Shown: positions 8,520 through 18,364 of the stretch, piece by piece
Position numbering within the stretch: the first letter of the stretch is position 1
Layout: each line of letters starts with the position of its first letter
Origin: CAYZBF01 sp964476585
GTDB lineage: Bacteria > Hydrothermota > UBA3072
Assembly: GCA_964476585.1 (NCBI GenBank)
Contig: CAYZBF010000001.1
Location: forward strand, 1-64,000
Direction: 5' to 3'
DNA: 64,000 bases
The notes under the pieces: model-generated
Told to the model about the DNA's origin: nothing
The model's input: only the letters and a program-made list of their open reading frames with translations
Databases searched by the model: none
Made by a program: the position numbers and the translations under genes

Positions 8520-10604
8520 CTATCTGATAACTACCATCTTGTTGCTCAGTGTCTTATCACCAGCCTTCAGGTGATAGAAGTAAACACCATTTGCTACCTT
8601 AGCATTCCATCTCACCGTGTGGAGACCACCATCGCGGACACCATTAACAAGATTCTTAATAAGTCTTCCGGTGTTATCATAGATATCGAGTGAAACGGTC
8701 ATCCTTCCTGGCAAGGAGAATCTTATCGAAGCTTCATTGGTAATAAGACCTACAGGTAGAAGCTTGACAACCTTCTCTGGGTCGATCGTCCTATCACTGA
8801 TACCTGAAGTATATCCAAACCAGCCAAGGACATCCTCTACAAGAGAATCCACGGCAACCCGGTCAATCTCAGTAGAATCAGCGGGGTTGACGATGTAGTC
8901 AAATGGATAGAAGTCGCCAAAGACCTTGTATGTGCCCGAGGGCCCGGTCCAGCGGTAAGATACAATCTGACCACCCATAGCGAACATATTATTCACAGCA
9001 GTAGCGTTTAGTGAGTCAAATTGACCTATCCAGGGCTGATCAGGTAATACATAAACTGCACTGCCGGTCTGATACCCAATGTCCATGAACATATCACCAA
9101 TAACAGCATCCATTGGATCTCCATAAAGTAACACGCCAGCTCCAGCTACATCGCCGTCATCATACATTCCGTGGATACCGAGATAGTTTCTTACCCAGTG
9201 CCCCATCGGTACCCCCTGCTGACCATAACCAGGGCAGATGCCGAGTCCATAACCCAGATCCTCGTCTGAGACCCAGAAATTACCACCATTATCAAGGAGT
9301 GTCTTTATAGCAATAGAATCGGAATGGAGAACTCCGTAACCACCCAGACCATAGTTCGCACCTGGACCTAAGGCCAAGCATCCCCAGTCTCTCCATACGA
9401 CTGTATTGTAGAAACCTATTACTGCGTCATCCGGGTAATTACCTTCTGCTGCAACATCCCAGACATCACAGTAATCTACCCAATACTCAGGTAGGATATT
9501 AGCAGGGTCATCGTCGTTTATAACATAGAGGAAGTCACCGGCTTCACCTGTTTTGATTTCATAAGTAAATGTAGCACTTGTGTCAGCAAGACCAGGGTCG
9601 TCCTTTCCAACAACATAGTAGTCAACAATATCACCCACACCTACTCCCGGTATATCTATCTCCCAGATTCCTTCCGCAATTGTTCCAGATACGGGAGTAT
9701 TATCTGATATCATTGTATAGCCACCACCATTTACCTGGTAGTAGAGCTCCATCATTATTACAGCACTGGAATCAGGACCGAAATCATATCCATATATACT
9801 CACTGTTCGGTCACCTGTATCATAGGAATTTGGCAGGTTCTCTGCTACTACTTTAGGTGGGGCATTTGTATAAGCCTTTACATAAGCCCTCATTCCAAGA
9901 GCAATAGCCTCATTATCACTAGAGTAATAATAGCAGAACCAACCACCAGCACCACCTGCTCCATCTGCATTATACTGGTAGGTATGGACATCGATTATAG
10001 CAGGCCTAGGAATCCAGCTTTCACCGAGACTTGCTATAGTATCAAGAACATTTACTCCGCTATAACCACAGAAAAAGACGTTATCCTCTACATCAACACC
10101 CGGGTCAATATCAACTGTATCCCAGACCATGTTAGGAGGACCAGTACTTGAACCACTCCATAAGAGTGTCCCAAGAGGAGTGGGAGCGCTACCATCATAC
10201 TCCTCAACTCCCGGGTAGGTAGCTAAATTTGCTGCAGGATTGTGCAATGCTGCAAAAACATCTAAAGGGGCACCCTCAGCACCCGTTGTAGTGCAGTAAC
10301 TCATCCAGATAAATGCAACGAGAGAACACTTTGCTGGTGGCTGGAACCATACAGCAAATGTATCTTCTGCTGGTCTCGGAAGATAGTAAGCCCAGTTCTC
10401 TGAATCATACTGGATGATATAGTTCGCATCACCTATGCCACCAGCTTTGGAACCAAAACCCGAATGTAGAGTCATCGGTGTCTTACCCAAATGATACTCA
10501 CTTGGTGCGTTTCCAACAGAGGGTCTAAGCTCAATTAACCCACCATGAGCAGCCCACAGACCAACTGCTACCACTAATGAGAGCAACAGTAACTTACGCA
10601 TCAT
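8520..10604 (-). CDS. Secreted protein with C-terminal sorting domain, paralogue of 53243-55339
   Basis: 694 residues. A signal peptide (KLLLLSLVVAVGLWAA) is followed by a large domain of unknown function. Residues ~60-240 contain QYDSENWAYYLPRPAEDTFA. A middle stretch (YYQVNGG..., GVGDIVDYYVVGKDD) looks like an Ig/FN3-type beta-sandwich. Residues ~350-600 contain NTVVWRDWGCLALG and GYGLGICPGYGQQGVP. The end is a sorting domain (VSLDIYDNTGRLIKNLV, GVYFYHL, SNKMVVIR). It has no recognised enzymatic motif. ATG follows AAGGAGGTTGA, and the gene is the last of the six-gene operon, 20 bases before the terminator. The paralogue at 53243-55339 aligns along the whole length, so this is a small family duplicated in the genome. 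Presumably exported to the cell surface. Confidence 0.8.
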   Translation of the reverse strand: MMRKLLLLSLVVAVGLWAAHGGLIELRPSVGNAPSEYHLGKTPMTLHSGFGSKAGGIGDANYIIQYDSENWAYYLPRPAEDTFAVWFQPPAKCSLVAFIWMSYCTTTGAEGAPLDVFAALHNPAANLATYPGVEEYDGSAPTPLGTLLWSGSSTGPPNMVWDTVDIDPGVDVEDNVFFCGYSGVNVLDTIASLGESWIPRPAIIDVHTYQYNADGAGGAGGWFCYYYSSDNEAIALGMRAYVKAYTNAPPKVVAENLPNSYDTGDRTVSIYGYDFGPDSSAVIMMELYYQVNGGGYTMISDNTPVSGTIAEGIWEIDIPGVGVGDIVDYYVVGKDDPGLADTSATFTYEIKTGEAGDFLYVINDDDPANILPEYWVDYCDVWDVAAEGNYPDDAVIGFYNTVVWRDWGCLALGPGANYGLGGYGVLHSDSIAIKTLLDNGGNFWVSDEDLGYGLGICPGYGQQGVPMGHWVRNYLGIHGMYDDGDVAGAGVLLYGDPMDAVIGDMFMDIGYQTGSAVYVLPDQPWIGQFDSLNATAVNNMFAMGGQIVSYRWTGPSGTYKVFGDFYPFDYIVNPADSTEIDRVAVDSLVEDVLGWFGYTSGISDRTIDPEKVVKLLPVGLITNEASIRFSLPGRMTVSLDIYDNTGRLIKNLVNGVRDGGLHTVRWNAKVANGVYFYHLKAGDKTLSNKMVVIR

Positions 10605-10626
10605 TCAACCTCCTTGTTTAAAATTT

Positions 10627-11622
10627 TTACAGTAAGTCCTCCAGTTTTTCCTGGAGATCCCTTTCAAAGGTTTCTGACTCTGGATCGAAGTAATCCACTA
10701 AAGTAGGGTCTAATTTCCAGAGTTCCCACATGCAATTATAAAAAAATCCGTAATAGAAGTAACTCTGCGCCAGTAGAATTCGTACATTCCTTGTCGTAAT
10801 AGCAGGGTCTATATAGTTCGGAATCTCAAGGGTATCAGTTCGTAAGGAACCTTCTTCACCATAATATTCCAGAACAGCCTTTGCATAGATTACCGCGTCC
10901 AATAGTTCCTTTTGCTTTCTCTCCTCTTTTTCAATCTGTGCCATCTTTCCTTGAATCTGCGCGGTCTGAGCATATCCGGCAAGCGCAAGCGCCAGAACTT
11001 TTGAAATCTCTCCGTCGAAATAAGCATAGTCGATCTCAAATCGATCACCAGGTCCAGGTAGATATAAGTTGCCACCGCTTTTAGTAACATTGGTCACAAC
11101 AGTATTATCGGTGATCCTCTTAATCTCTAAATCCTGCTCTGAAGCTGTGCTTGCTGTGTCAGGTACAAAGTGAACCGTAGGCTCAAGAACTCCAAGGATA
11201 GGAATGTTATCAGGATCAACACCTAATCCAAAGAGAGTGGAATCAGGAGTTATCCACCCCCAGTAGACATCGCCTTTCTGAACCTCTACTATCGGCGAAC
11301 CCCCCTCCAGGGTTGGAACAAAACCGAAGGAAGACCTTGCCATAGTAAAGCGGCTCGCATCCTCTGAGCCCAACTGCATATTAGAGAAACCAAGGCCCAC
11401 ATATACAGATGAGTTTGATGCATCTAACTTAACAGCGGAGTCGAATCTGGCATAGGCAAGCTCATAATCACCATCATTGTAGGCTTCCCAACCCTTCGCG
11501 ATAAATCTCTGGATAATACCCTCTTTATCCGTAGGATAGGGTCCTAACGGCTCATCAAACTTCTCCTCACAGCCTAAAAGCAAAAGCAACAAAAGGATTG
11601 AAATTAATATTATCTTTTTCAC
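10627..11622 (-). CDS. Outer-membrane lipoprotein with TPR-like repeats
   Basis: 331 residues beginning with a lipoprotein signal and lipobox (LLLLLLGC, lipidated Cys18). Residues ~40-85 (GWEAYNDGDYELAYARFDSAVKLDASNSS) form a TPR unit, and a second TPR-like pair lies near the C-terminus (ILLAQSYFYYGFF). The start is GTG at 11622, placed by AAGGAGGTCGGAA in front. It is 11 bases after the upstream gene and 22 before the downstream one, so it is co-transcribed with the secretion operon. A TPR lipoprotein beside a PorV-like protein and sorting-domain cargo suggests a surface-assembly or attachment role (inference); no enzymatic motif is visible. Confidence 0.8.
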   Translation of the reverse strand: MKKIILISILLLLLLLGCEEKFDEPLGPYPTDKEGIIQRFIAKGWEAYNDGDYELAYARFDSAVKLDASNSSVYVGLGFSNMQLGSEDASRFTMARSSFGFVPTLEGGSPIVEVQKGDVYWGWITPDSTLFGLGVDPDNIPILGVLEPTVHFVPDTASTASEQDLEIKRITDNTVVTNVTKSGGNLYLPGPGDRFEIDYAYFDGEISKVLALALAGYAQTAQIQGKMAQIEKEERKQKELLDAVIYAKAVLEYYGEEGSLRTDTLEIPNYIDPAITTRNVRILLAQSYFYYGFFYNCMWELWKLDPTLVDYFDPESETFERDLQEKLEDLL

Positions 11623-11633
11623 TTCCGACCTCC

Positions 11634-14600
11634 TTATCTTACAAGAACAATCTTCTTGGTAAGGCTCTTACCGGATGCACTAAGCCGGTAGAAATATATA
11701 CCATTTCCGACCATTATATCATTATCTGTTCGAGTATCCCACCTGAGAGTGTAGACACCTGGATTAACTATACCATCCACCAGGGTCTTTACCCTTTGTC
11801 CCAATGCATTGTAGACATCGATTCTCACATTTCCCTTTTCCGGTATCGCATATCTTATATCGAATGGATTAAGTGTGCTTGTTGTAAGCTCGAAGGTTAC
11901 TGGTATATCAGTAACAAGATCCCCTTCCATCGCTTTATACTCACCTAAGGTGTTAATCTCTGCTTCAATAGCATCACCCTTCCTAACGGAGGGTATCTCT
12001 ACCCAGCTATCACCTTCCTTTCGGTATATAGAAAGTTTCTTCGATTTCATGTTAGATACATCTATAGTCAAGTGTGCATCTACGTTCAGATTCACTCCGG
12101 GACCAACATAGTAGCTATTCCCTGTGTTACATGCCGTAACGTGATATGATTTATTGAGCGCATTTGCTGGTATATCTACCCTGAATGAATTATCAGAAGA
12201 AGCTATATATCCACCATATTTCCCAATTGCCTTAACAGTTAAGTCAATATCTTTCTCGTATTTATTCCCGCTAATATCTTCGGACTTGAGGTGTATAGCT
12301 TCAGAAATATCACCCGCTGGAAGAACTATATCTCCATAATATACCCTGTATCCTTCGGCTGAAGAAGCATCCAGGAGGGACATCTCTAAAGTATCTGCGC
12401 CAAAGATTACATAAGCACCTTCTTCGCCTGCATCGCATAATCTTTCAGTTCCTGTGTAGTAATACATTCTGACGAATCGGTCTGCAAGTGGACTCTGAAG
12501 TAGCCCAATCATATCAGTGGTATCAACAGTCTGGTCAAGACTTAAGTTATAGTAGGCAAAAGATGGACTCGTTCCTCTATTGGATATTACTTCAACAAGC
12601 AGATCAAAGGAATCAATCCCTGCAGTTCTCAAATCAATCTCATGGATATTCCTTGCAATATTGCTAAACTCCGAAGCCTCTACTTCTATAGGTGCATTAG
12701 CACTATCTCCAGCATATCCAACGATAAAGAGATTAAAATCATTATTGTCGTTTCCGCTAAAGATTAGAGGATTTGTAAAGTCATATATTCGTATCGGCTT
12801 AGCACTGTAGTATAACTGAGCTGCCTCTGCTATACTGCCATCGGGTATAGCATCTACCGTAAAGCTAATATCCTTAATATGAACTAAATTGTTCATATAA
12901 CATGAGATACCCCAATCCTCAAAGGCATCAACGAAATTCCCCGGTGTTCTACCAACAAGGATAGAATCAATCGCTTCTCTTCCCTGAAGCAGACGGGTCT
13001 TATATAAACCACTTTGCGGATTAAAGAACTGACCTTCGGCAGTATTCAATTCATCAAGGATTTCATCTCCAAATAAATCCCGGAGATATTGAATCCATAT
13101 ATATTGAAGAGTTCGAGCGCTCAGGAGATTTGCTGAAGAAAAATTAACCCCATATTCAACACTGTCAGCCCCAAGAGTTGTAAGATATATTCCGAATCCT
13201 TCATACCCCCTAACAATCCAGGGATCTTCATCCAAGTCATAATTCCACTCAATCATGCTGGTTAGCTCTCGTGCGATATCTTCCTTTACATCATCAGGAC
13301 CAGACAACCATCCAACCACGTCGTCTACATCTACATAGATTATTTCCATCCCATTTGAATTCGTTGCTAAAGTATCTTCGTTCGTTGGATCGAAGAAACA
13401 GGAAGATTCATCTTCTCCATCCTCATACACATCAAGGAGAACAACATCTAAAAGGCTATCTCCATCTACATCAGGGATAGGACCTATCCCATCGGTAAGG
13501 AGTTCAAGGACTCCTTTTGTGGTATCTGATGGTACAGCATCCTCAAAATAGGCATCTACTTCTGCGATTGTAGCTGAATCGATTGGATAGGGCTCTATAC
13601 CTTCATTATCCTCAAACCAGTTGCTGCCACCATCCACTGAAAAATACATACCGTTGTGATTGCCAACTATAATTGTATCAGGCTCAATCACGGTTATAGC
13701 GCCGCAAACCTTGACCTGGTTCATAACACCATAGTCAAGGAATCCATTGTTCATCTGTGTCCAACTACTACCATCATATTTATACGGGAATGAATCAGTC
13801 GCTGCATACACCACGCCATTTACATCAACATAGATATCATTTATGGATGGTATAGTGTCTGTTATGTTATCCCAACTATCACCCTGGTTGTTACTGGTAT
13901 ATACAAGGTCATGAGATGCGGCAACCATATAGTTACCGGTTAAATCCGTCTCAAGTTTGAACCACTCATCCTCCACATCAAGGGATTTCACCCATTCATT
14001 TCCGTCAAAGGAATAAATCCCGAGAGGCGTACCAGCATATACATAATCAATCGAATCAGGATGTGGAGCTAATGAATAAACCGAAGGTTCGGCATAAAAA
14101 TCATCAATCCAGTATGGCTCGTTACTGGAACCAAAGGATTCAGTAGAGAAAACCGCTTCTGAAATTGCATCCCCTGCCTCGTAAAGTTCTATAGTATCAA
14201 GAGTGGAAAGATTACCACTCAATGAATCAAAGGTGTTAATAATCCCAATTCCATTTTCATATTCTAATACAAATTTCAACTCATTAAACATAAACCCGGC
14301 AACTCCGGATCCATCAATTGCTACCCATCCGTCCTCAGGTGTATAGTAGCTCATCTCGCCATAACGATATGCAACCTTTATTCCCAATCCATGGTTCTTG
14401 ATTTCTATCATACCACTATGATGGAGGGGTAGAAATTGGAACCCACACACGAGGTAATCCAGGTCGGGAAGTCCATACCTTGCTGAGACAACATCACCAC
14501 CCACAGCAGAAGAATGGATCAAGAGGGAATAATCACCATTGTAAGCATTCAAGGTATCCAGACGAACAAAGTTATATTCATCCTCTTCTCCACTCTGCGT

Positions 14601-15305
14601 CCATCCCTCTGGAAGGAAATCAAGATTGCCTGGATCTGCATCTTCAAAATCCTGATCCTCTTCAATGCGAGGTAGAATTTCCCAGTTATCAAATGGAGAT
14701 GTACCTTTTGATTTTTGATAAACACCATCATAAGCGGCAGCAAAATATTTATTCAAGAAGAACCCTGGAGAAGTCTGATTAACCGGACTTAAAACAGCAT
14801 CTAAAATGTTAGAGTTAAGTTGATCATACTTAACATCCTTCCAGCTCCCTCCTCCATTAGCTGACTGATATACTCCAGCTTCCGTTGCAGCAACTAAGTA
14901 ATGAATATTCAAGGCATCATGAAAATGAAAAGAATTTACAACCTTACGACTGACCCCTGTTCCATTGAGAACCCATGGAGACCCAAAATTACTCTTCAAA
15001 TATAATTCTTCAGTCGCGAAGAGAGAATCATCAATAATGGCATACTCAAGGGGCATATCAAACTCATTGAATTGAGCAACTATGGAGTGATTAATAGGAT
15101 CAAATCCAAGAGCTCTTGAAGGAAGTTCAACCTCTTTACCCCAGATTACAACATCACCATCAACATTCAACGCCCTCACATTAATCTCTCGGTATATCTG
15201 GAAAAATCCCTGATCCTGCGTCCAGATAGTTGCTCCATCATTTAAATTGACCTGTGCTATTACTAATACCGGGATTAGGATTAATACCGCCATTTTCAGT
15301 TTCAT
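11634..15305 (-). CDS. Giant secreted protein with degenerate metallopeptidase-like domain and C-terminal sorting domain
   Basis: 1223 residues. Signal peptide 1-17, then a region with BNR/photosystem-like strands (AATEAGVYQSANGGGSW, TSNNQGDSWDN, FSVDGGSNW) typical of WD40/YVTN or sialidase-like propellers, about 110-560. At ~600-720 a segment contains the calcium-loop-like DVDGDSLLDVVLLDVY and then SMIEWNYDLDEDPWI. The latter resembles the region around the HExxH of secreted zincin peptidases, but the zinc ligands are absent. A ZU5-like beta domain may lie near 1010-1110. The end is the sorting domain (IDVYNALGQRVKTL, GNGIYFYRL, KKIVLVR). ATG follows AAAGGAGGTTGTAG. The N-terminal ~850 residues are paralogous to the protein at 31100-35965. 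Function unknown; probably a surface-exposed adhesin or binding protein. Confidence 0.8.
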   Translation of the reverse strand: MKLKMAVLILIPVLVIAQVNLNDGATIWTQDQGFFQIYREINVRALNVDGDVVIWGKEVELPSRALGFDPINHSIVAQFNEFDMPLEYAIIDDSLFATEELYLKSNFGSPWVLNGTGVSRKVVNSFHFHDALNIHYLVAATEAGVYQSANGGGSWKDVKYDQLNSNILDAVLSPVNQTSPGFFLNKYFAAAYDGVYQKSKGTSPFDNWEILPRIEEDQDFEDADPGNLDFLPEGWTQSGEEDEYNFVRLDTLNAYNGDYSLLIHSSAVGGDVVSARYGLPDLDYLVCGFQFLPLHHSGMIEIKNHGLGIKVAYRYGEMSYYTPEDGWVAIDGSGVAGFMFNELKFVLEYENGIGIINTFDSLSGNLSTLDTIELYEAGDAISEAVFSTESFGSSNEPYWIDDFYAEPSVYSLAPHPDSIDYVYAGTPLGIYSFDGNEWVKSLDVEDEWFKLETDLTGNYMVAASHDLVYTSNNQGDSWDNITDTIPSINDIYVDVNGVVYAATDSFPYKYDGSSWTQMNNGFLDYGVMNQVKVCGAITVIEPDTIIVGNHNGMYFSVDGGSNWFEDNEGIEPYPIDSATIAEVDAYFEDAVPSDTTKGVLELLTDGIGPIPDVDGDSLLDVVLLDVYEDGEDESSCFFDPTNEDTLATNSNGMEIIYVDVDDVVGWLSGPDDVKEDIARELTSMIEWNYDLDEDPWIVRGYEGFGIYLTTLGADSVEYGVNFSSANLLSARTLQYIWIQYLRDLFGDEILDELNTAEGQFFNPQSGLYKTRLLQGREAIDSILVGRTPGNFVDAFEDWGISCYMNNLVHIKDISFTVDAIPDGSIAEAAQLYYSAKPIRIYDFTNPLIFSGNDNNDFNLFIVGYAGDSANAPIEVEASEFSNIARNIHEIDLRTAGIDSFDLLVEVISNRGTSPSFAYYNLSLDQTVDTTDMIGLLQSPLADRFVRMYYYTGTERLCDAGEEGAYVIFGADTLEMSLLDASSAEGYRVYYGDIVLPAGDISEAIHLKSEDISGNKYEKDIDLTVKAIGKYGGYIASSDNSFRVDIPANALNKSYHVTACNTGNSYYVGPGVNLNVDAHLTIDVSNMKSKKLSIYRKEGDSWVEIPSVRKGDAIEAEINTLGEYKAMEGDLVTDIPVTFELTTSTLNPFDIRYAIPEKGNVRIDVYNALGQRVKTLVDGIVNPGVYTLRWDTRTDNDIMVGNGIYFYRLSASGKSLTKKIVLVR

Positions 15306-15317
15306 CTACAACCTCCT

Positions 15318-16316
15318 TTATAGTCCCAGGACTACTGAGATGCGATGTATTGCTGGCATCCTATTCCCATATGAATAAGAGTAACCTACTTCAAATCCCC
15401 CAAGAGTCGTCGCCTGAGCTATACCTACCCCAAAGTTAAAAGCACCCACATCGTCTTTTTCTTCGATACCAACTCTATATTGATAACCTACCCTTAACTT
15501 CAGTATATCAAGTAGAGAAAGTTCGCTCCCTATTGCATAACGTTCCAAATTATCGCTGGGGTGAATCAGATCTACAGCTACCATTGCACTCAATTGCTCA
15601 ACCTCGTAGACAGTCATCGCTAACCCACCGCGGAAGATAATCGGGAGAGGATATGATTCGAATTCTTCTTCAGGATTAACAACTACACCATCCTCATAGT
15701 CTGGGTATCTGCCAGTCAGTCTCACATCTGGACCAAAGTGCTGTATTGAAAGACCAATAGTCAAATCACGAAATCCCGTCTTATAATAACCACCAACATC
15801 CATAGCAAATCCATTAACATCGTGGGAATTTCTATATTCGTCAGGATAATCCTCCCTGACCATCTTTATATTAATGCCGAAAGCAAAGTCATTTGTAAGA
15901 AAACGTGCATAGGAGATACCTGTCTGAAATGCTCTATAATCAACATAGGTGTCAGTGCCCGATGGCTCTTCTGCAGTCACTTCCTCCCACTCGCCACTTG
16001 AAAGCCCAGAATAAAAGAATCCAAATACACCTGCAAAGCCTAATGTTTGAGTAATAGCAACAGAATTCAAACCGATACCAGCCCAGAGATTCACTCTATC
16101 CACCAGGATTGATGTCCCCATTGACATGGCTATCCCTGCGGGATTCCAGAATATAGCTTCAGCATCATTTCCAACAGCAGCAAAAGCCTGTGCCATCCCC
16201 ATAGAGTGCGTTCCGATTCCAACATTAAGAAACTTTGCACCGACTGAACCAACTTTAGCGACTTGGCCAAAAAGGAGTAAAGGAACTACAAATAAAACTA
16301 TTAGTAATCTCTTCAT
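15318..16316 (-). CDS. PorV/PorQ-family outer-membrane beta-barrel protein
   Basis: 332 residues, signal peptide ending LLLFGQ. The start of the mature protein, GAKFLNVGIGTHSMGMAQAFAAV followed by WNPAGIA, is the hallmark of the PorV/PorQ (UPF0164) branch of the FadL-like barrels. The remainder is alternating amphipathic strands with Gly/aromatic turns and ends ISVVLGL. In Bacteroidetes PorV shuttles type IX cargo from the translocon to the attachment complex. Here it sits between two cargo genes carrying sorting domains (10 and 12 bases away), which supports the same role. ATG at 16316 is preceded by GAGGGGGAGAGA. Confidence 0.85.
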   Translation of the reverse strand: MKRLLIVLFVVPLLLFGQVAKVGSVGAKFLNVGIGTHSMGMAQAFAAVGNDAEAIFWNPAGIAMSMGTSILVDRVNLWAGIGLNSVAITQTLGFAGVFGFFYSGLSSGEWEEVTAEEPSGTDTYVDYRAFQTGISYARFLTNDFAFGINIKMVREDYPDEYRNSHDVNGFAMDVGGYYKTGFRDLTIGLSIQHFGPDVRLTGRYPDYEDGVVVNPEEEFESYPLPIIFRGGLAMTVYEVEQLSAMVAVDLIHPSDNLERYAIGSELSLLDILKLRVGYQYRVGIEEKDDVGAFNFGVGIAQATTLGGFEVGYSYSYGNRMPAIHRISVVLGL

Positions 16317-16326
16317 TCTCTCCCCC

Positions 16327-18351
16327 TCATCTCATTATTAGCAACTTGCCTATCTTCGAATCAATAACTTCAGTACCAGCAGCATTTGACTGCTCTATCT
16401 TATATACATACAATCCGCTCGATGCCTTGATACCACTATCGCATACAAGGTCCCAATCCTCATCACCAGATACTCCGATGTGCAGAATCTCCTTTACTAA
16501 ATCACCACTCAATGTGAATATCTTTATCCTGCAGTTTTGTGGTAAATACATGAACTTCATTTTATCTTCGTACCGTGATTCCCATGATGCAGAACCATAA
16601 TATGGATTGGGAACAACCTGGACTGAATCAAGTGAACTTCCAAGTGGAGAACCTACATAAAGTGGCATTTCTGCACCCCCGGCATCCTTCATATAATTCG
16701 ACTTACCACTCTCTAATCCTTCTGTATCAAAGGCAGTCACAGCATAATAATAAGGAATCCCGAGAATGACATCCGGATCTGTATAATTCCTCTGTATATT
16801 TCCCTCTGCAACAGTGTATGAAGCCAGCAATTCCCAGTTACCTGGCCTCCACGGACTCCTGAATACCCTGTATCCAGCAAAGTCTATCATAGTAGATATA
16901 GGATCAGGTGTCACCTCAGCTATATTGGACCAAATAAGAGATACAACACCTTCACTTGCAGAATAGTGAAGCTCTGGAACCGCTGGAGGAACAGGAACTA
17001 CCCAGTGAAAGTCTTCACCTGGAGCAGAAGGATGAATCGGATCTGAGGAAACAGAACCCATGTAATAGGCATCAAGTGCATAGTCCGCCACCTGTCTTGC
17101 TCCTAACCTCTCACCAGTTCCATAAAACTCATCGGTTCCACCATTTAGACCATAACCCACACCTGAAACAAAGACAAGCTTTAAAGTATCATATGGCTCT
17201 ACTATATAAGGACCAACCGTCTGTAAGAAACGATAATCAAAAGTACTTGCACCAACATCATATGGTGTTGGTAAAAACTTATAACCGAGAGACATGGAAT
17301 GATTGGCAGTCATATAATCATACTTATTCACATCGGTTCCAGGGTCATTATTCCAGTTCCACCACTGATGAGTTGTTACCCTTGGATACCTTGCTGGATT
17401 CCCTTCTTCATCTACCCTGTATATATCATTTCCCTTGGGAGGTCCGTAGATAAATCTTCCAAAGATATATCCGGGACACTGGCCATATTCGCCCTCATCA
17501 TCTCCTGGCTCTGCAGGGTTATCATCATCATAGATATATGACATATTCCTTGGAATCCAGATTGTGTCTCCTACTAAAAGGTTCTCATTCCCATCATCTC
17601 CGTATACCTGCCACTGATCAGGCACTCCATCACCACCCTCTGCTGCACCTTCCTGTGTTATTGCATAGTTATCACTGGGAGATGGATGAGAAGAGAATGA
17701 TGCCCATTCACCTTCTGTATATCCATCAAATGATACCATATCATCGAGATTAGCATCGACAGGATCTGCTGAGCATAAATCTGAATCCCAGCACCATCCA
17801 CAATAGAGATTCAATTCACTTTCGGCGGCCGCAACATCGGATTTTGATTTATCCCAGATGAGGTAGAATTCATAAGCAATAAAATCTCCATATTCAGGCA
17901 TGGACCATTGAAATGCTCTCTGCTCCACATGTATTCCTAATGCCTTACCCTCGTTTAAGGTTCCCCAATCGTTATATGTGGATATTATATCCCACTGAGA
18001 GACCCCAGGGCCAACCCAGGACCAGGAATTGTCATCCGGTGTAAGTTCGTAGTTTCCGTAATCAGCATGGCTGACATATGGAGTTCCTCCTATCTCAGCG
18101 CCAAACCAGAACCTGCCTTCCCATTGATAGAAATAACCAAATCCACCGGGGTAGTCAAAGGAAGGATTACCAGTTGTCTCTGCATTCGGATCTCCAAATT
18201 GCCCACGGTTCGATTCAACCGTCCACATCCCTCCAATAGTGTGGGGCCTGAACTCAGGTTGATCCGCTTTTGTGTTATATTCTATCTTTGATGCTCCAAA
18301 AAGAGAAATCCCGAATACCATAAGTCCTATCAATATTGTAGCCTTCTTCAT
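16327..18351 (-). CDS. Secreted protein with FN3-like region and C-terminal sorting-type domain
   Basis: 674 residues, signal peptide (ILIGLMVFGISLFGA). Residues ~30-440 form a domain I cannot name. Landmarks are EFRPHTIGGMWTVESNRGQFGDP, PYVSHADYGNYEL, HQWWNWNNDPGTDVNK and SLGYKFLPTPYD. Residues ~460-560 resemble a fibronectin type III fold (LIWSNIAEV, YYYAVTAFDTEG). The C-terminus (VVPNPYYG, IKIFTLSGDLVKEI, GLYVYKIE, GKLLIMR) is the sorting-domain variant that opens with VxPNP. The first domain recurs near the C-terminus of the giant protein at 31100-35965. ATG follows AAGGAGGTGTAATCA, and that ribosome site overlaps the stop of the TonB receptor gene. Function unknown; surface localisation expected. 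Confidence 0.8.
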   Translation of the reverse strand: MKKATILIGLMVFGISLFGASKIEYNTKADQPEFRPHTIGGMWTVESNRGQFGDPNAETTGNPSFDYPGGFGYFYQWEGRFWFGAEIGGTPYVSHADYGNYELTPDDNSWSWVGPGVSQWDIISTYNDWGTLNEGKALGIHVEQRAFQWSMPEYGDFIAYEFYLIWDKSKSDVAAAESELNLYCGWCWDSDLCSADPVDANLDDMVSFDGYTEGEWASFSSHPSPSDNYAITQEGAAEGGDGVPDQWQVYGDDGNENLLVGDTIWIPRNMSYIYDDDNPAEPGDDEGEYGQCPGYIFGRFIYGPPKGNDIYRVDEEGNPARYPRVTTHQWWNWNNDPGTDVNKYDYMTANHSMSLGYKFLPTPYDVGASTFDYRFLQTVGPYIVEPYDTLKLVFVSGVGYGLNGGTDEFYGTGERLGARQVADYALDAYYMGSVSSDPIHPSAPGEDFHWVVPVPPAVPELHYSASEGVVSLIWSNIAEVTPDPISTMIDFAGYRVFRSPWRPGNWELLASYTVAEGNIQRNYTDPDVILGIPYYYAVTAFDTEGLESGKSNYMKDAGGAEMPLYVGSPLGSSLDSVQVVPNPYYGSASWESRYEDKMKFMYLPQNCRIKIFTLSGDLVKEILHIGVSGDEDWDLVCDSGIKASSGLYVYKIEQSNAAGTEVIDSKIGKLLIMR

Positions 18352-18364
18352 TGATTACACCTCC

